Shown here: piece after piece, positions 19,196 to 29,252 of the stretch | Position numbering within the stretch: the stretch's first letter is position 1 | Layout: each line of letters opens with the position of its first letter | Source of the DNA: an uncultured Chromatiaceae bacterium | GTDB taxonomy: Bacteria; Pseudomonadota; Gammaproteobacteria; Enterobacterales; Alteromonadaceae | Length of the DNA stretch: 54,042 bases | Direction: 5' to 3' | Assembly: GCA_946482615.1 (NCBI GenBank) | Contig: CAMLSF010000006.1 | Span: 1-54,042 of the forward strand | Translations under genes and position numbers: made by a program | Notes under the pieces: generated by a model | What the model saw: the letters and a program-made list of their open reading frames with translations, nothing else | Databases searched by the model: none | Told to the model about the DNA's origin: nothing

Positions 19196-19234
19196 CTTAG
19201 ATCACATTGTTAGCTGTTAACAATGTGATCTAAG
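19196..19234. repeat. Perfect 17-bp inverted repeat between ampE and pdhR
   Basis: The arms 19196-19212 and 19218-19234 are exact complements around a 5-base loop (gctgt). On the plus strand a T-rich tail follows (GTTTTTG), but no plus-strand gene precedes it. On the minus strand, where it would end ampE, no T-run follows. It is a strong hairpin of unclear role: possibly an ampE terminator that is not U-run dependent, or a palindromic repeat. Confidence 0.7.
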
Positions 19235-19245
19235 CCTGTTTTTGT

Positions 19246-20133
19246 TTAACCCAGCCAGCCTGACAGCGTTAACACTGCCACTAAAGCAAGGAAAAACAGC
19301 ACATTACGTTTAGCTAACTGCACCATACATGCGGTTTCTTCAGCACAGTTATAGGCATCATCTGGTAAAGGTTCTGCTGCTTTGGCCACTGTAGTCACCA
19401 CTGTATCTGCGGGTGTCGAAAAATCGCCTAAAAAGGCTAATAAAGAAGCGGAGGCGCGGGAGAAATGGCCAACCAACGCCAAACCTATACCAAATAAACG
19501 GGCAGGCAGCCAGTCAGCCCAGAACATCAGTTGTTGAAAGACCACTGGAATATCAGGTGTGGCCTCAACAAATTCAGCAGTTTCATCGCCTTCTTCTGCC
19601 AACTTCATGGGTTTATCCCAACTGGCAGGCTCGTTCATCTGACGTAGCAACGCATAAGTGATAGCTCCTGCTCCGCCTAAAATGGCAAACCAGAATAAAA
19701 CTGCAGCGTAATAGCGGAAGTTCAGCCAGACCAGACGTTGGCCATAACTTAAATCAGCATCAGTTAAACCCACATCATTGCTTAGTTGCTGCATAGTTAA
19801 AAAAGCAGCTTCGTTATCCGCTCTTTCGCTGGCATTTAAATACTGTTTATACAACTGGCGATAGTGCCAGCAACCAATACACACCAGTAACACCAGCGTA
19901 TTCAACACCAAAGTCACAAGTCCGCTGTCAACCAGCCACAACAACAGCGCATACAAAATGCCCGGCAACAGTACCCAGAGATACTGGCCTTTACTGTCAT
20001 CTGACAATTTAGACAAGGCTGAACTGTGGCTCAGAGACAGGTACTTTTTGGCATAAAACAAAAACTGCCATGCCTCGCTGCGAACCGCCAGCCGCTCAAT
20101 AATTAAGGCGATAAGCATACTGATCAAGGTCAT
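19246..20133 (-). CDS. ampE: AmpE, inner-membrane protein of the ampDE operon
   Basis: The 295-residue integral membrane protein resembles AmpE (284 residues in E. coli), a proposed sensory or accessory partner of AmpD in beta-lactamase regulation with no fixed biochemical role. The N-terminal MTLISMLIALIIERL is characteristic. Hydrophobic segments lie near 1-14, 50-90, 140-165 and at the extreme C-terminus. The start directly abuts the ampD stop, so the two are translationally linked. The stretch after about 175 (charged, Asp/Glu-rich) looks like a loop. Confidence 0.9.
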   Translation of the reverse strand: MTLISMLIALIIERLAVRSEAWQFLFYAKKYLSLSHSSALSKLSDDSKGQYLWVLLPGILYALLLWLVDSGLVTLVLNTLVLLVCIGCWHYRQLYKQYLNASERADNEAAFLTMQQLSNDVGLTDADLSYGQRLVWLNFRYYAAVLFWFAILGGAGAITYALLRQMNEPASWDKPMKLAEEGDETAEFVEATPDIPVVFQQLMFWADWLPARLFGIGLALVGHFSRASASLLAFLGDFSTPADTVVTTVAKAAEPLPDDAYNCAEETACMVQLAKRNVLFFLALVAVLTLSGWLG

Positions 20134-20682
20134 TTATCCATTCTCCTTTAACGCAGATTGATAACGGTCCCAGTCAAACGACGGACCAGGATCAGTTTTC
20201 CGACCCGGTGCAATCTGCTGATGTCCCACAATACGATCCGTTGTGATAGCCGGAAAGTTTTGCATCAATTGTCTGGTTAATAACACCAGACTTTGGTACT
20301 GCGCATCGGTATAAGGCTGATGTTCAGTACCTTCTAATTCTATCCCTATCGAAAAATCGTTACAGTTTGGCCGTCCATTAAATTCCGAAACACCTGCATG
20401 CCAGGCCCGCAGGTGAAAAGGCACATACTGCCGGACTAAACCGTTTCTGAAAATAACACAATGTGCAGACACTCTGAGGCCAGCTAAATCGGCAAAACTG
20501 GGATCGGCCGAACTGTCCAACACCCCCATAAATAAATCATCAATATAACTGTTGCCGAACTGACCCGCAGGCAAACTGATGCAATGGATCACCAACAGGC
20601 TGATATCAGTGTCATGCGGCCTTAAGTTCCAATGTGGACTTGGTCGCTGTTCAAGTTCAAAGGAAACCTGATGTTGATTCAC
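20134..20682 (-). CDS. ampD: 1,6-anhydro-N-acetylmuramyl-L-alanine amidase AmpD
   Basis: This cytoplasmic zinc amidase cleaves the peptide from anhydromuropeptides during wall recycling and so lowers the AmpR inducer. I chose the GTG at 20682 (AGGA eight bases upstream), giving 182 residues. The zinc ligands then fall at H33 (VIHCISLP), H154 (VGHQQ) and D164 (KTDPGP), against 34, 154 and 164 in E. coli AmpD (183 residues). E115 (GIELEG) and K162 are also kept. An ATG at 20769 would add 29 residues with no family match and overlap the divergent gene. ampE follows directly. Confidence 0.93.
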   Translation of the reverse strand: MNQHQVSFELEQRPSPHWNLRPHDTDISLLVIHCISLPAGQFGNSYIDDLFMGVLDSSADPSFADLAGLRVSAHCVIFRNGLVRQYVPFHLRAWHAGVSEFNGRPNCNDFSIGIELEGTEHQPYTDAQYQSLVLLTRQLMQNFPAITTDRIVGHQQIAPGRKTDPGPSFDWDRYQSALKENG

Positions 20683-20759
20683 CCTGTCGATCCTGTTTTG
20701 CAAAAGCGCTTCATGCTCGGTTAAGCTGGAGCCTTTATTGTCAACCCTGAGACTTTGGA

Positions 20760-21278
20760 ATGCAAGCATCTGACAATACAACTAAATTAGGCCGTTTATT
20801 TAGCTGGATCAGTTGGCTGCTGTTGCTTGGGCTGCTGTACTGGTTTTTTGAAGATCAGATTTCGTTACAAATAAACCCGAATCAGCAGCTGCAAAGTCAG
20901 ATTGGCAGCAGCGGTGAAAAAGTCACAGTGCTAAAACGCAACAAAGCGGGTCATTACGTAGGTACTGCTTTGTTTAATGGTGTGCCTATGGAATTTATGC
21001 TTGATACCGGCGCTACTGTAGTGGCCGTGTCAGAGCAGGCGGCACAAAAGCTCGGCATGAGCAAAGGCCAGCGCTATCAGGTCAGCACAGCCAATGGTCC
21101 TGCGGCAGCTTATGACAGCCGGCTGAATAGCCTGCAACTGGGTGATATTGTGCTCACCGACATACGCGCCAGTATCACACCCGGCTTGCATGGCACTGAT
21201 ATTTTGTTAGGCATGAGCGCACTAAAACAATTAGAATTCAGCCAACAACAGGATGAGCTGAAGCTAATCCAACGCTAA
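20760..21278 (+). CDS. Membrane-anchored retropepsin-like aspartic protease
   Basis: The 172-residue protein has one N-terminal membrane helix (about 13-30) and a single retropepsin domain of the clan AA family found in proteobacteria. The active site is FMLDTGAT (D82). A single DTG motif means it must work as a dimer. DILLGMSALKQLE near the C-terminus is the conserved second part of the fold. Its substrate is unknown. The domain should face the periplasm if the N-terminus is inside. It starts 77 bp from the divergent ampD, and nadC follows after 49 bp with a small hairpin (21285-21302). Confidence 0.88.
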   Translation: MQASDNTTKLGRLFSWISWLLLLGLLYWFFEDQISLQINPNQQLQSQIGSSGEKVTVLKRNKAGHYVGTALFNGVPMEFMLDTGATVVAVSEQAAQKLGMSKGQRYQVSTANGPAAAYDSRLNSLQLGDIVLTDIRASITPGLHGTDILLGMSALKQLEFSQQQDELKLIQR

Positions 21279-21321
21279 TTTTCAACAGGCTTTGTGGCCT
21301 GTCACCATACCGGAACCATAA

Positions 21322-22197
<876 letters not shown>

Positions 22198-22313
22198 CCT
22201 AAGTCTTACAGGTCAGGCGTTTGGCCTGGCCTGCTACCATTCGTCGCAGCATTCAGCAAACTGAAAAAAGGCTGATACACTTTCTTTAGTGTTCCCGCAA
22301 AGCTGTGATCGCT

Positions 22314-22964
22314 ATGAATCCTCCCCCAAGATTACAAGGCACTGTCAGCTACTGGCGTGATGATAAAGGTTTTGGCTTTGTCACTACGGACAACGCAGAA
22401 CGGGTGTTTTTTCATATTCGCGATTTCAGCCAGGTTCCAGCCAGACGTCCACAGCAAGGTGACAGACTGAGCTTTCAACTGGGGTTTGATAAACAACAAC
22501 GCTCTTACGCTCTGTCTTTACAATTTGAAGATACCCCTACAACAGCAGCAAAACCAGCCAAAACAACAGGGCCTGACTTTTATCAGATCCAGCAGCAGGC
22601 CTGGTGTTTCCGCTATTTATTTTTTGCCTTGCTGTTACTGTCCTTATTGGCAGGATCTTTTACTTTGACAGTGCCTTTGTTTTATCTCGAAGCCAGTCTT
22701 TTTACTTACTGGTTGTATCAGATCGATAAAAAATTGGCCGTCAGTGGACAAAGCAGCCGCTTACCTGAAGAGAGTTTACAAATGTTCAGCCTGATTGGCG
22801 GCTGGCCCGGCGCTTTAGTGGCACAAAAACGTTTGCACCATAAAGTACATAAAATGCCCTTTCAACGTGAATTTCGTTTTGTGATTTATGGGAATAGCTG
22901 CTTTTTGTTATGGCTTTTATCTGATTCGGGTGCAAAGTTTTTGCATAACATAGCGCTGTTCTGA
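22314..22964 (+). CDS. Cold-shock domain plus DUF1294 membrane protein
   Basis: The 216-residue protein joins an N-terminal cold-shock domain to a C-terminal DUF1294 membrane region. The cold-shock part shows the RNA-binding motifs DKGFGFV and VFFHI (about 18-40). The rest has membrane helices near 95-115 and 115-135 and at the C-terminus. It also has the DUF1294 core (YQIDKKLA and LIGGWPGAL-AQ-LHHK). It may tie nucleic-acid binding to the membrane, but its function is unknown. The ATG at 22314 is preferred, with a GTG at 22305 as the alternative. Neither has a clear ribosome site. Confidence 0.85.
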   Translation: MNPPPRLQGTVSYWRDDKGFGFVTTDNAERVFFHIRDFSQVPARRPQQGDRLSFQLGFDKQQRSYALSLQFEDTPTTAAKPAKTTGPDFYQIQQQAWCFRYLFFALLLLSLLAGSFTLTVPLFYLEASLFTYWLYQIDKKLAVSGQSSRLPEESLQMFSLIGGWPGALVAQKRLHHKVHKMPFQREFRFVIYGNSCFLLWLLSDSGAKFLHNIALF

Positions 22965-23077
22965 ACTGGCCATACAAAAGACTGCAGAATACTAACTAAA
23001 AATGAACTTTAAAAATCAGTAATTTAACTCATCATTCACTTTTTCAACCCGCTTTATTTGCAGCTACAATTAAACAT

Positions 23078-23095
23078 AGGGCCAAAGCTTGCTTA
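23078..23095 (+). promoter_or_regulatory. Possible sigma-54 promoter of pilA
   Basis: GG at 23079-23080 and GC at 23091-23092 have the 10-base spacing of sigma-54 promoters. The -12 element is TTGCTT and the -24 element is a weak AGGGCC. It predicts a start near 23104 and a leader of about 55 nt. pilA is usually under PilR and sigma-54 control in related bacteria. Confidence 0.45.
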
Positions 23096-23158
23096 ATAAC
23101 AAATATTAACCAGAATTAAGTAGCCCCAAAAGTGGGCAAACCAATCAGGAGATGTTCC

Positions 23159-23533
23159 ATGAAACGTAATCAAGGTTTTACCCTTATTGAATTAATGATC
23201 GTTGTTGCCATCATCGGTATATTAGCTGCCATTGCTTTACCTGCTTATCAGGACTACACAGCCAAAGCTAAAGGTTCAAATGCTGTCGCGTCTTTAGGTG
23301 GTCAAAAAATAAAAGTGGCAGAAGCCTATGCGACCAGCGGTACTTTAGGTTGTACCGACACTGCGGGTACAGCTATCCCGGATTGCACAGGCAATGGGGT
23401 GCTTGCACTGACTTATGATGGTATAACTGCCACTATGACACCAGCAGCACCAGCCGCTGCAGGTGAAAACATTACCTGGACTTGTGCTCTGACTGGTACA
23501 GGCGCTGTGCCTATCAAAGGCTGTGGTATTTAA
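23159..23533 (+). CDS. pilA: Type IV pilin (PilA)
   Basis: The 124-residue major pilin candidate has a six-residue leader MKRNQG, cut before F7 by PilD. The invariant FTLIE with glutamate at mature position 5 and the hydrophobic helix [17 protein letters not shown] follow. Four cysteines lie in the globular part, two in the middle ([13 protein letters not shown]) and two near the end (WTCAL...KGCGI), likely forming disulfides. The ATG at 23159 has GGAG seven bases upstream. A start at 23132 would add a non-pilin extension. A terminator separates it from pilB, so pilA probably has much higher expression than the assembly genes. Confidence 0.95.
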   Translation: MKRNQGFTLIELMIVVAIIGILAAIALPAYQDYTAKAKGSNAVASLGGQKIKVAEAYATSGTLGCTDTAGTAIPDCTGNGVLALTYDGITATMTPAAPAAAGENITWTCALTGTGAVPIKGCGI

Positions 23534-23553
23534 TTCTGATTATCTGCACTGAC

Positions 23554-23577
23554 AACGGCTCTTCGGAGCCGTTTTTA
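23554..23577 (+). terminator. pilA terminator
   Basis: The 8-bp stem AACGGCTC/GAGCCGTT around the stable TTCG loop is followed by TTT. It lies 20 bp past the pilA stop and 50 bp before pilB. Confidence 0.85.
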
Positions 23578-23627
23578 TCCCGCTGAAACCATAACCAGAC
23601 AGGGCCGGTTTTACTATAGGGGACTGT

Positions 23628-25325
23628 ATGGCGTTAAACCCAAGTTCGATTTTATTAAGACGTTTGCAACAAGCCAATCTGGTCGACCCTCAGAGCACAG
23701 CCAAACTGTTGCAGGAAAAAAGTCATCAGTATCAAACCATTGCCGATCTATTGATTGGCGAAAAACTGATTCAATCCAAAGCATTGGCTGAGGCAGCTGC
23801 TTCTTTTACTTTGCATAGTGCCCTGGATTTAGATTTTTTTGATATCAATGCCATTCCGGAACCGCTGCGCAACGAAAAACTGATCCGTAAACACCATATT
23901 CTACCTCTCGCAAAAAGGCATAAAACGCTGTTTCTTGCTGTAGTTGACCCTACGGACATGACCTCGGTAGAAGATTTTGAATTTAATACCGGCCTGAATG
24001 CCGAAATGATAGTGGTAGAGTTTGATAAACTGCACAAAGCTATAGACAAACTCTTTGATACCACAGCCACAGACAGCTTTACCGATACACAGTGGGATTT
24101 GGCCAAAATGGGTTTGGCCAGCGGGGAAGAAGAAGACACAAAAACTGTGGGCTCAGACAGTGAAGATCAGCCCATTATCTCCTTTATCAACAAAATGCTG
24201 CACGACGCTATCCGTAAAGGCGCTTCGGATCTGCATTTTGAACCCTACGAAAAAAGTTATCGGATCAGGTTCCGTATTGACGGCATTTTGCATGAAGTGG
24301 CTTCTCCTCCTGTCGCCTTGTCTACCCGCTTATCTGCCCGTTTAAAAGTCATGTCCAGATTAGACATAGCCGAAAAACGTGTGCCGCAGGATGGTCGCAT
24401 TAAACTGAAACTGTCGCAGAAAAAGTCGATCGACTTTCGGGTCAGCACCTTGCCCACTTTATGGGGCGAAAAAATAGTCATGCGGATCCTCGATTCCGAC
24501 AGCGCTATGCTTGGCATTGATATCCTGGGGTATGAGGCCGAACAAAAGCAGTTGTATCTGGACGCCTTAGCCCAACCCCAAGGCATGATTTTAGTGACAG
24601 GCCCGACAGGCTCAGGCAAAACTGTTTCCTTGTATACAGGGCTGAATATTCTGAATACCGAAGAAACCAATATCTCTACAGCTGAAGACCCGGTAGAGAT
24701 TAACCTGCCCGGTATAAATCAGGTGCAGGTCAATCCAAGAGCTGGCCTGACTTTTCCATCCGCTTTAAAAGCTTTTTTACGGCAAGACCCTGATGTCATT
24801 ATGGTGGGTGAAATCCGAGATCTGGAAACCGCAGAAATAGCCATTAAAGCGGCACAGACCGGGCATTTGGTGTTAAGTACCCTGCACACTAACTCAGCCC
24901 CTGAAACCTTAACCCGCCTGCTGAATATGGGCGTGCCTGCTTATAACGTCGCAAGCTCAGTCACGCTTATTATCGCGCAACGTCTTGCCCGTCGCTTATG
25001 CAATCATTGCAAAACTACTGAGCAATTGCCTGAACAGGAAGCGGTCAGACAGGGCTTCTCAGCGTCGCAGCTAAGTCAGTTAAAGCTCTTTAAGCCTGTA
25101 GGTTGTGATCACTGTACCGGCGGTTATAAAGGCCGTTTAGGTATTTACGAAGTGATGCCTATCACAGCCCAAATTGCGGCGAAGATTATGGCAGGAGCTA
25201 ATTCGCTGGATATAGCAGCTCAGGCACAAATTGAAGGATTCCCAAACTTACGCCAGTCGGCGTTAAAAAAGGCAGCGGCAGGCCTCACCAGTCTGGCTGA
25301 AGTCAACAGAGTGACCAACGCTTAA
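23628..25325 (+). CDS. pilB: Type IV pilus assembly ATPase PilB
   Basis: The 565-residue cytoplasmic motor ATPase of the GspE/PilB family powers pilus extension. The N-terminal MshEN-type domain (about 1-145) is followed by the ATPase core, with Walker A GPTGSGKT (325-332), Asp box ISTAEDPVE and Walker [13 protein letters not shown]. The His box [12 protein letters not shown] follows. A tetracysteine zinc site (CNHC and, about 33 residues later, CDHC) sits near the C-terminus, as in PilB and GspE. The start has AGGGGA seven bases upstream. pilC follows after 31 bp. Confidence 0.96.
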   Translation: MALNPSSILLRRLQQANLVDPQSTAKLLQEKSHQYQTIADLLIGEKLIQSKALAEAAASFTLHSALDLDFFDINAIPEPLRNEKLIRKHHILPLAKRHKTLFLAVVDPTDMTSVEDFEFNTGLNAEMIVVEFDKLHKAIDKLFDTTATDSFTDTQWDLAKMGLASGEEEDTKTVGSDSEDQPIISFINKMLHDAIRKGASDLHFEPYEKSYRIRFRIDGILHEVASPPVALSTRLSARLKVMSRLDIAEKRVPQDGRIKLKLSQKKSIDFRVSTLPTLWGEKIVMRILDSDSAMLGIDILGYEAEQKQLYLDALAQPQGMILVTGPTGSGKTVSLYTGLNILNTEETNISTAEDPVEINLPGINQVQVNPRAGLTFPSALKAFLRQDPDVIMVGEIRDLETAEIAIKAAQTGHLVLSTLHTNSAPETLTRLLNMGVPAYNVASSVTLIIAQRLARRLCNHCKTTEQLPEQEAVRQGFSASQLSQLKLFKPVGCDHCTGGYKGRLGIYEVMPITAQIAAKIMAGANSLDIAAQAQIEGFPNLRQSALKKAAAGLTSLAEVNRVTNA

Positions 25326-25356
25326 AGCAATCTAAAGCGCAGCAAGGATTTGAATC

Positions 25357-26577
25357 ATGGCCGAAGTAAAAGTAAAACAGCTGGATACTTTTCTCTGGAA
25401 AGGCATTAACAGAAGAGGCAAAACCAGCAATGGAGAGATCAGAGCCGGGTCTGTAGCTGAAGCTAAAGCGTTATTACGCCAACAGGGGTTTACACCTTCT
25501 TCGGTGAAGAAAAAAAGCAAACCTCTGGCTTTCTCCAAGCCTTCGATCAAATCCTCTGATATTTCTGTCGTGACCCGGCAAATTGCTACCATGCTGGGCG
25601 CTGGTGTGCCTTTAGTGCAAAGTATTGATTTAATTGCCAGCGGAGCCAGCAACGAAACCTTACGCCAGTTGATGGCAAAAATTTCTGTCAAAGTACAAGG
25701 CGGGACGCCTTTATCTGAGGTATTGCGTGAGCATAAAGATTATTTCGACGAGTTGTACTGTGATTTAGTCAAATCAGGTGAACAGTCTGGTGCTCTGGAC
25801 AGGATTTTTGATCGTATCGCTGTCTATAAAGAAAAAGCGGAAGCGCTTAAATCTAAAATTAAAAAAGCCATGTTTTATCCTATAGCTGTCATTGTGGTCG
25901 CAGGCATAGTGACCTCTATTTTATTAATTTTTGTGGTGCCGCAGTTTGCCGAGATTTTTGGCAACATGGGCGCAGAATTACCAGCCTTTACTTTGTTTGT
26001 TCTGGGTATCTCAGATTTTATGCAGAGTTATTGGTACATAGCACTGGCTGTTGTGGTGACAACTTTGGTGGTGATGTCTAAATCCTATAAAACCAGTCAT
26101 AGTTTTAAAGTAAGTGCAGATCATGCCGTCTTAAAAATGCCTGTTATTGGCATGATTTTAAACAAAGCCTCAGTGGCGCGTTATGCCCGCACTTTGTCTA
26201 CCACTTTTGCGGCCGGTGTGCCCCTGATCGAAGCTTTGGAATCGGCGGCAGGAGCAGCTGGTAATGAGAAGTACAGGGCAGCTATATTGTCAGTCCGTGA
26301 AGAAGTAGCCGCAGGCAATCAAATGCATCTGGCCATGAAAAACACTGCGGCTTTTCCTGAGATGGTGAATCAAATGGTCGCTATAGGAGAAGAGTCCGGA
26401 GCTCTGGATAGTATGCTGGCCAAAGTCGCCACTATTTATGAGCAAGAAGTAGACGATGCAGTAGACGGTTTAACTGCCTTGCTGGAACCCTTGATTATGG
26501 CGGTATTAGGTGTCTTAATAGGCGGACTTATTATTGCGATGTATCTTCCGATTTTCCAACTGGGTAGTATTGTGTAA
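25357..26577 (+). CDS. pilC: Type IV pilus inner-membrane platform protein PilC
   Basis: The 406-residue polytopic protein of the GspF/PilC family is the inner-membrane platform on which the pilus is assembled. It shows the duplicated GspF domain. The first copy has RQIATMLGAGVPLVQSI near 72-88 and GEQSGALD near 140. The second has ARTLSTTFAAGVPLIEALE and GEESGALDSM. Three membrane helices lie near 172-195, 220-240 and 375-398. It ends one base into pilD (TAATG), so translation of the two is coupled. Confidence 0.95.
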   Translation: MAEVKVKQLDTFLWKGINRRGKTSNGEIRAGSVAEAKALLRQQGFTPSSVKKKSKPLAFSKPSIKSSDISVVTRQIATMLGAGVPLVQSIDLIASGASNETLRQLMAKISVKVQGGTPLSEVLREHKDYFDELYCDLVKSGEQSGALDRIFDRIAVYKEKAEALKSKIKKAMFYPIAVIVVAGIVTSILLIFVVPQFAEIFGNMGAELPAFTLFVLGISDFMQSYWYIALAVVVTTLVVMSKSYKTSHSFKVSADHAVLKMPVIGMILNKASVARYARTLSTTFAAGVPLIEALESAAGAAGNEKYRAAILSVREEVAAGNQMHLAMKNTAAFPEMVNQMVAIGEESGALDSMLAKVATIYEQEVDDAVDGLTALLEPLIMAVLGVLIGGLIIAMYLPIFQLGSIV

Positions 26578-27458
26578 TGGATTTTTTCTTTCCTCTGGTG
26601 CAAGTGTTTGAGCAGTCTGCTGTAACTTTTTATACTGTGGTTGTAGTGTTCAGTCTGGCGATAGGCAGTTTCCTCAACGTAGTCATTTACCGCTTACCCA
26701 AAATGATGGAGCTGGCCTGGCAGCAGGATTATCAGCAGTACTTTAATCAAAATCCCGAACAAACAAAAAACCGCTTTAATCTGGCTTTACCGCATTCACA
26801 TTGCCCTAAGTGCCAGCATCAGCTATCGGCCATAGACAATATTCCACTGTTAAGCTGGCTGGTGTTAAAAGCCAAATGCCGGTATTGCAAAGCTCCTATC
26901 AGCATCCGTTATCCGGCCATTGAAGCTTTCACGGCTTTGTTATCTGTGCTGGTAGCCCTGCATTTTCGCGTGACAGAACAAACGCTGATTTATCTGCTGG
27001 TGACCTGGTGCCTGATTGCATTGTCTTTTATCGACATCGACAAGATGCTATTGCCGGATCAAATTACCCAACCTCTGCTTTGGTTTGCTTTATTACTCAG
27101 TGTGACAGGCCTTACGGTATCGCCGACTGATTCACTGATTGGTGCTGCCGCGGGTTATTTAAGTTTATGGTCTGTATTCTGGTTGTTTAAGCTGGTCACA
27201 GGCAAAGAAGGCATGGGTTATGGTGATTTTAAACTGCTGGCCATTTTTGGCGCCCTGCTCGGCTGGCAATTATTACCACTGATTATCTTATTGTCGTCCG
27301 TCGTGGGCGCTGTATTGGGTTCCATTATGCTGCTGGTTCAGGGCAAAGGCAAAGCCACGCCTATTCCCTTTGGCCCTTATATAGCAGCCGCTGGCTGGAT
27401 CGCGATTTTATGGGGCAAGGATATTACCGCCTGGTATCTGGGTACTATGGGTTTATAA
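26577..27458 (+). CDS. pilD: Prepilin peptidase / N-methyltransferase PilD
   Basis: The 293-residue membrane aspartyl protease removes the prepilin leader and methylates the new N-terminal phenylalanine. Two CxxC pairs (CPKC and CRYC, about 76-104) mark the methyltransferase loop. The catalytic aspartates are in the FIDIDKMLLPD segment and GMGYGDFK. About eight membrane helices can be seen. Besides PilA it would process other type IV-like pseudopilins. It overlaps pilC by one base, and coaE follows after 14 bp, the common pilD-coaE order. Confidence 0.95.
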   Translation: MDFFFPLVQVFEQSAVTFYTVVVVFSLAIGSFLNVVIYRLPKMMELAWQQDYQQYFNQNPEQTKNRFNLALPHSHCPKCQHQLSAIDNIPLLSWLVLKAKCRYCKAPISIRYPAIEAFTALLSVLVALHFRVTEQTLIYLLVTWCLIALSFIDIDKMLLPDQITQPLLWFALLLSVTGLTVSPTDSLIGAAAGYLSLWSVFWLFKLVTGKEGMGYGDFKLLAIFGALLGWQLLPLIILLSSVVGAVLGSIMLLVQGKGKATPIPFGPYIAAAGWIAILWGKDITAWYLGTMGL

Positions 27459-27472
27459 GGTATGGGACTCAG

Positions 27473-28096
27473 ATGTCTGGATATATAGTAGGTCTGACCG
27501 GCGGCATAGGCAGCGGAAAAACTACTGTCGCCAATTTATTTCATGATTTAGGAGTACAAAATGTTGACGCAGATCTGGTCGCACGTGAAGTAGTGATGCC
27601 AGGAGAACCCGCTTTGGATAGCATAGCGCAGCACTTTGGCGCTGGTATTTTACAGCAGGATGGCCACTTGGATCGCGCCGTGCTCAGAGCAAAAATCTTT
27701 GCTGACGATCAAGAAAAACAATGGCTCAATCAATTATTACATCCTCTGATCCGTCAACGTATGCTGCAACAATTAGCTGCCTGCACATCAGACTATGTGT
27801 TGTTAATAGCCCCTCTGCTGTTAGAAAATAAATTACAGACTTATACAGACCGGGTTTTGGTCGTCGATGTACCACCAGAGTTGCAACTCAGTCGCACTAT
27901 GCAAAGGGATCAGGTGCCGGTCGAACAAGTGCAAAATATTCTGAACAGTCAGATCTCAAGATCTGAGCGTTTACGCTTAGCCGACGATGTACTACTCAAT
28001 ACAGTTCCGGTTTTTGAACTTCAGCCACAGGTTCAACTACTGCATGCCCGTTATCAGCAGTTTGCCAAGGAAAAACTAGCCAAAAGCTCTGCATAG
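27473..28096 (+). CDS. coaE: Dephospho-CoA kinase
   Basis: The 207-residue cytoplasmic kinase performs the last step of coenzyme A synthesis. The P-loop GLTGGIGSGKTTV lies at about residues 8-20. The DADLVAREVV and LLHPLIR blocks and the lid QMQRDQVP region (here TMQRDQVPVEQ) are typical. I chose the ATG at 27473 because it gives the standard MSGYIVGLTGG N-terminus. A frame extending back to 27410 only reads through the end of pilD. Length is normal (206 in E. coli). Confidence 0.95.
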   Translation: MSGYIVGLTGGIGSGKTTVANLFHDLGVQNVDADLVAREVVMPGEPALDSIAQHFGAGILQQDGHLDRAVLRAKIFADDQEKQWLNQLLHPLIRQRMLQQLAACTSDYVLLIAPLLLENKLQTYTDRVLVVDVPPELQLSRTMQRDQVPVEQVQNILNSQISRSERLRLADDVLLNTVPVFELQPQVQLLHARYQQFAKEKLAKSSA

Positions 28097-28134
28097 GTTT
28101 ATGGTAATGAACATTGTTAACAAATGTTTCAGTT

Positions 28135-28881
28135 ATGACCTCAATCATCTACGAACATCCGCTGAATGAAAAAGTACGCACCTATTTACGGGTAGAGTAT
28201 CTGTTTCAGCAAGTCACCAAGCTGTTGCCACTGGAAACTGAATGGCAGCAGCAGGGCTTTTTTACCTCGTTATTCTCGTTGATTGAAGTACTGGAACGTA
28301 ATGATGTGCGACCGGATTTGATCAAAGATGTAGAGCGTTGTGAATCCGCTTTGGTGAACTGGTCACGTCATCCATCGATTTCAGATGACATGCTGCAAAG
28401 CATGCTACAAAAAGCAGTACGACTGCAAAGTGACTTATTGCGGTGCGGTAAGTTTGCTACCAGCTTGAAAGAAGATAAATTTCTGGCACCTTTACGCCAG
28501 CGTTTTTTTATTCCGGGTGGCACCTGCTATTTTGATTTACCTCAGTTGCAATATTGGTTTTCCCAACCTTTAGTACAGCGGAAAAAAGCAGCCCAGGACT
28601 GGCTGGATCAGTTGTCTTTGGTCGAAACCGCCATTTCTTATGTACTGACCTTTATCCGTGAGCGTGGCCAATTTCAGGAATTGATCGCTGAAAATGGCTT
28701 TTTTCAAAGCAATACAGAGCAATTTGAATTACTGCGCATTGAATACTCGATGGAATACCAAAGCTACCCCACCATTAGTGGCAACAGATACCGTTACGCC
28801 ATACGTTTTATGCAGCTGTGTGACAGTTTAGGCCGTACCACCATAGATAAAGCTATTCCTTTCAAGTTAGCCTGCTGTTAA
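28135..28881 (+). CDS. zapD: Cell division protein ZapD
   Basis: The 248-residue cytoplasmic protein bundles FtsZ filaments and stabilises the Z ring. The N-terminus MTSIIYEHPLNEKVRTYLRVE and blocks such as DLIKDVERCE and RFFIPGGTCYFDLPQ are diagnostic of the ZapD (YacF/DUF1342) family. Length is 247 in E. coli. I chose the ATG at 28135. A TTG at 28114 would add seven residues without family support. It sits in the conserved coaE-zapD-yacG order, 38 bp after coaE. Confidence 0.95.
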   Translation: MTSIIYEHPLNEKVRTYLRVEYLFQQVTKLLPLETEWQQQGFFTSLFSLIEVLERNDVRPDLIKDVERCESALVNWSRHPSISDDMLQSMLQKAVRLQSDLLRCGKFATSLKEDKFLAPLRQRFFIPGGTCYFDLPQLQYWFSQPLVQRKKAAQDWLDQLSLVETAISYVLTFIRERGQFQELIAENGFFQSNTEQFELLRIEYSMEYQSYPTISGNRYRYAIRFMQLCDSLGRTTIDKAIPFKLACC

Positions 28882-29011
28882 GCCAATCCGAAGATGACTG
28901 ATCATGCCAGACTAACGGATACAAGACCCGGCCCTGCCATTTAAGTTCGCCTGAACTCCACAGTCTGCGGTACACTAGCGCACTTTTGAATTTGCTTTCG
29001 GAGTACGCCTT

Positions 29012-29242
29012 ATGGCCACCATAGTCAAATGCCCGACCTGCCAGAAAGAAGTGGTCTGGGGTCCAGAATCCGCCTTCCGGCCTTTTTGTTCAGACCGTTG
29101 TCGTTTAATAGATTTAGGCGCCTGGGCCAATGAAGAGCACAAAATACCGGATAAAGGCCGTGCTGATTTGCCGCTGACTGAGCAGCAATTGGAAGAATTA
29201 GAGAATGAGTTATTAGAACAGGATAACGAGTTCTTTAAATAA
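29012..29242 (+). CDS. yacG: DNA gyrase inhibitor / zinc-binding protein YacG
   Basis: The 76-residue protein has one zinc finger formed by CPTCQ (8-12) and CSDRC (near 27-31), then the conserved [11 protein letters not shown]. In E. coli YacG binds GyrB and blocks its DNA binding. The acidic C-terminal tail is typical. It follows zapD after 130 bp that hold no other gene. A strong ribosome site (CGGAGTA) lies upstream of the ATG. Confidence 0.94.
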   Translation: MATIVKCPTCQKEVVWGPESAFRPFCSDRCRLIDLGAWANEEHKIPDKGRADLPLTEQQLEELENELLEQDNEFFK

Positions 29243-29252
29243 AATCTGTACT

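Noticed and set aside
23132..23158. Upstream start for the pilin
   Set aside because: Nine extra residues before [11 protein letters not shown] would give an abnormal leader, and the ribosome site clearly serves 23159.
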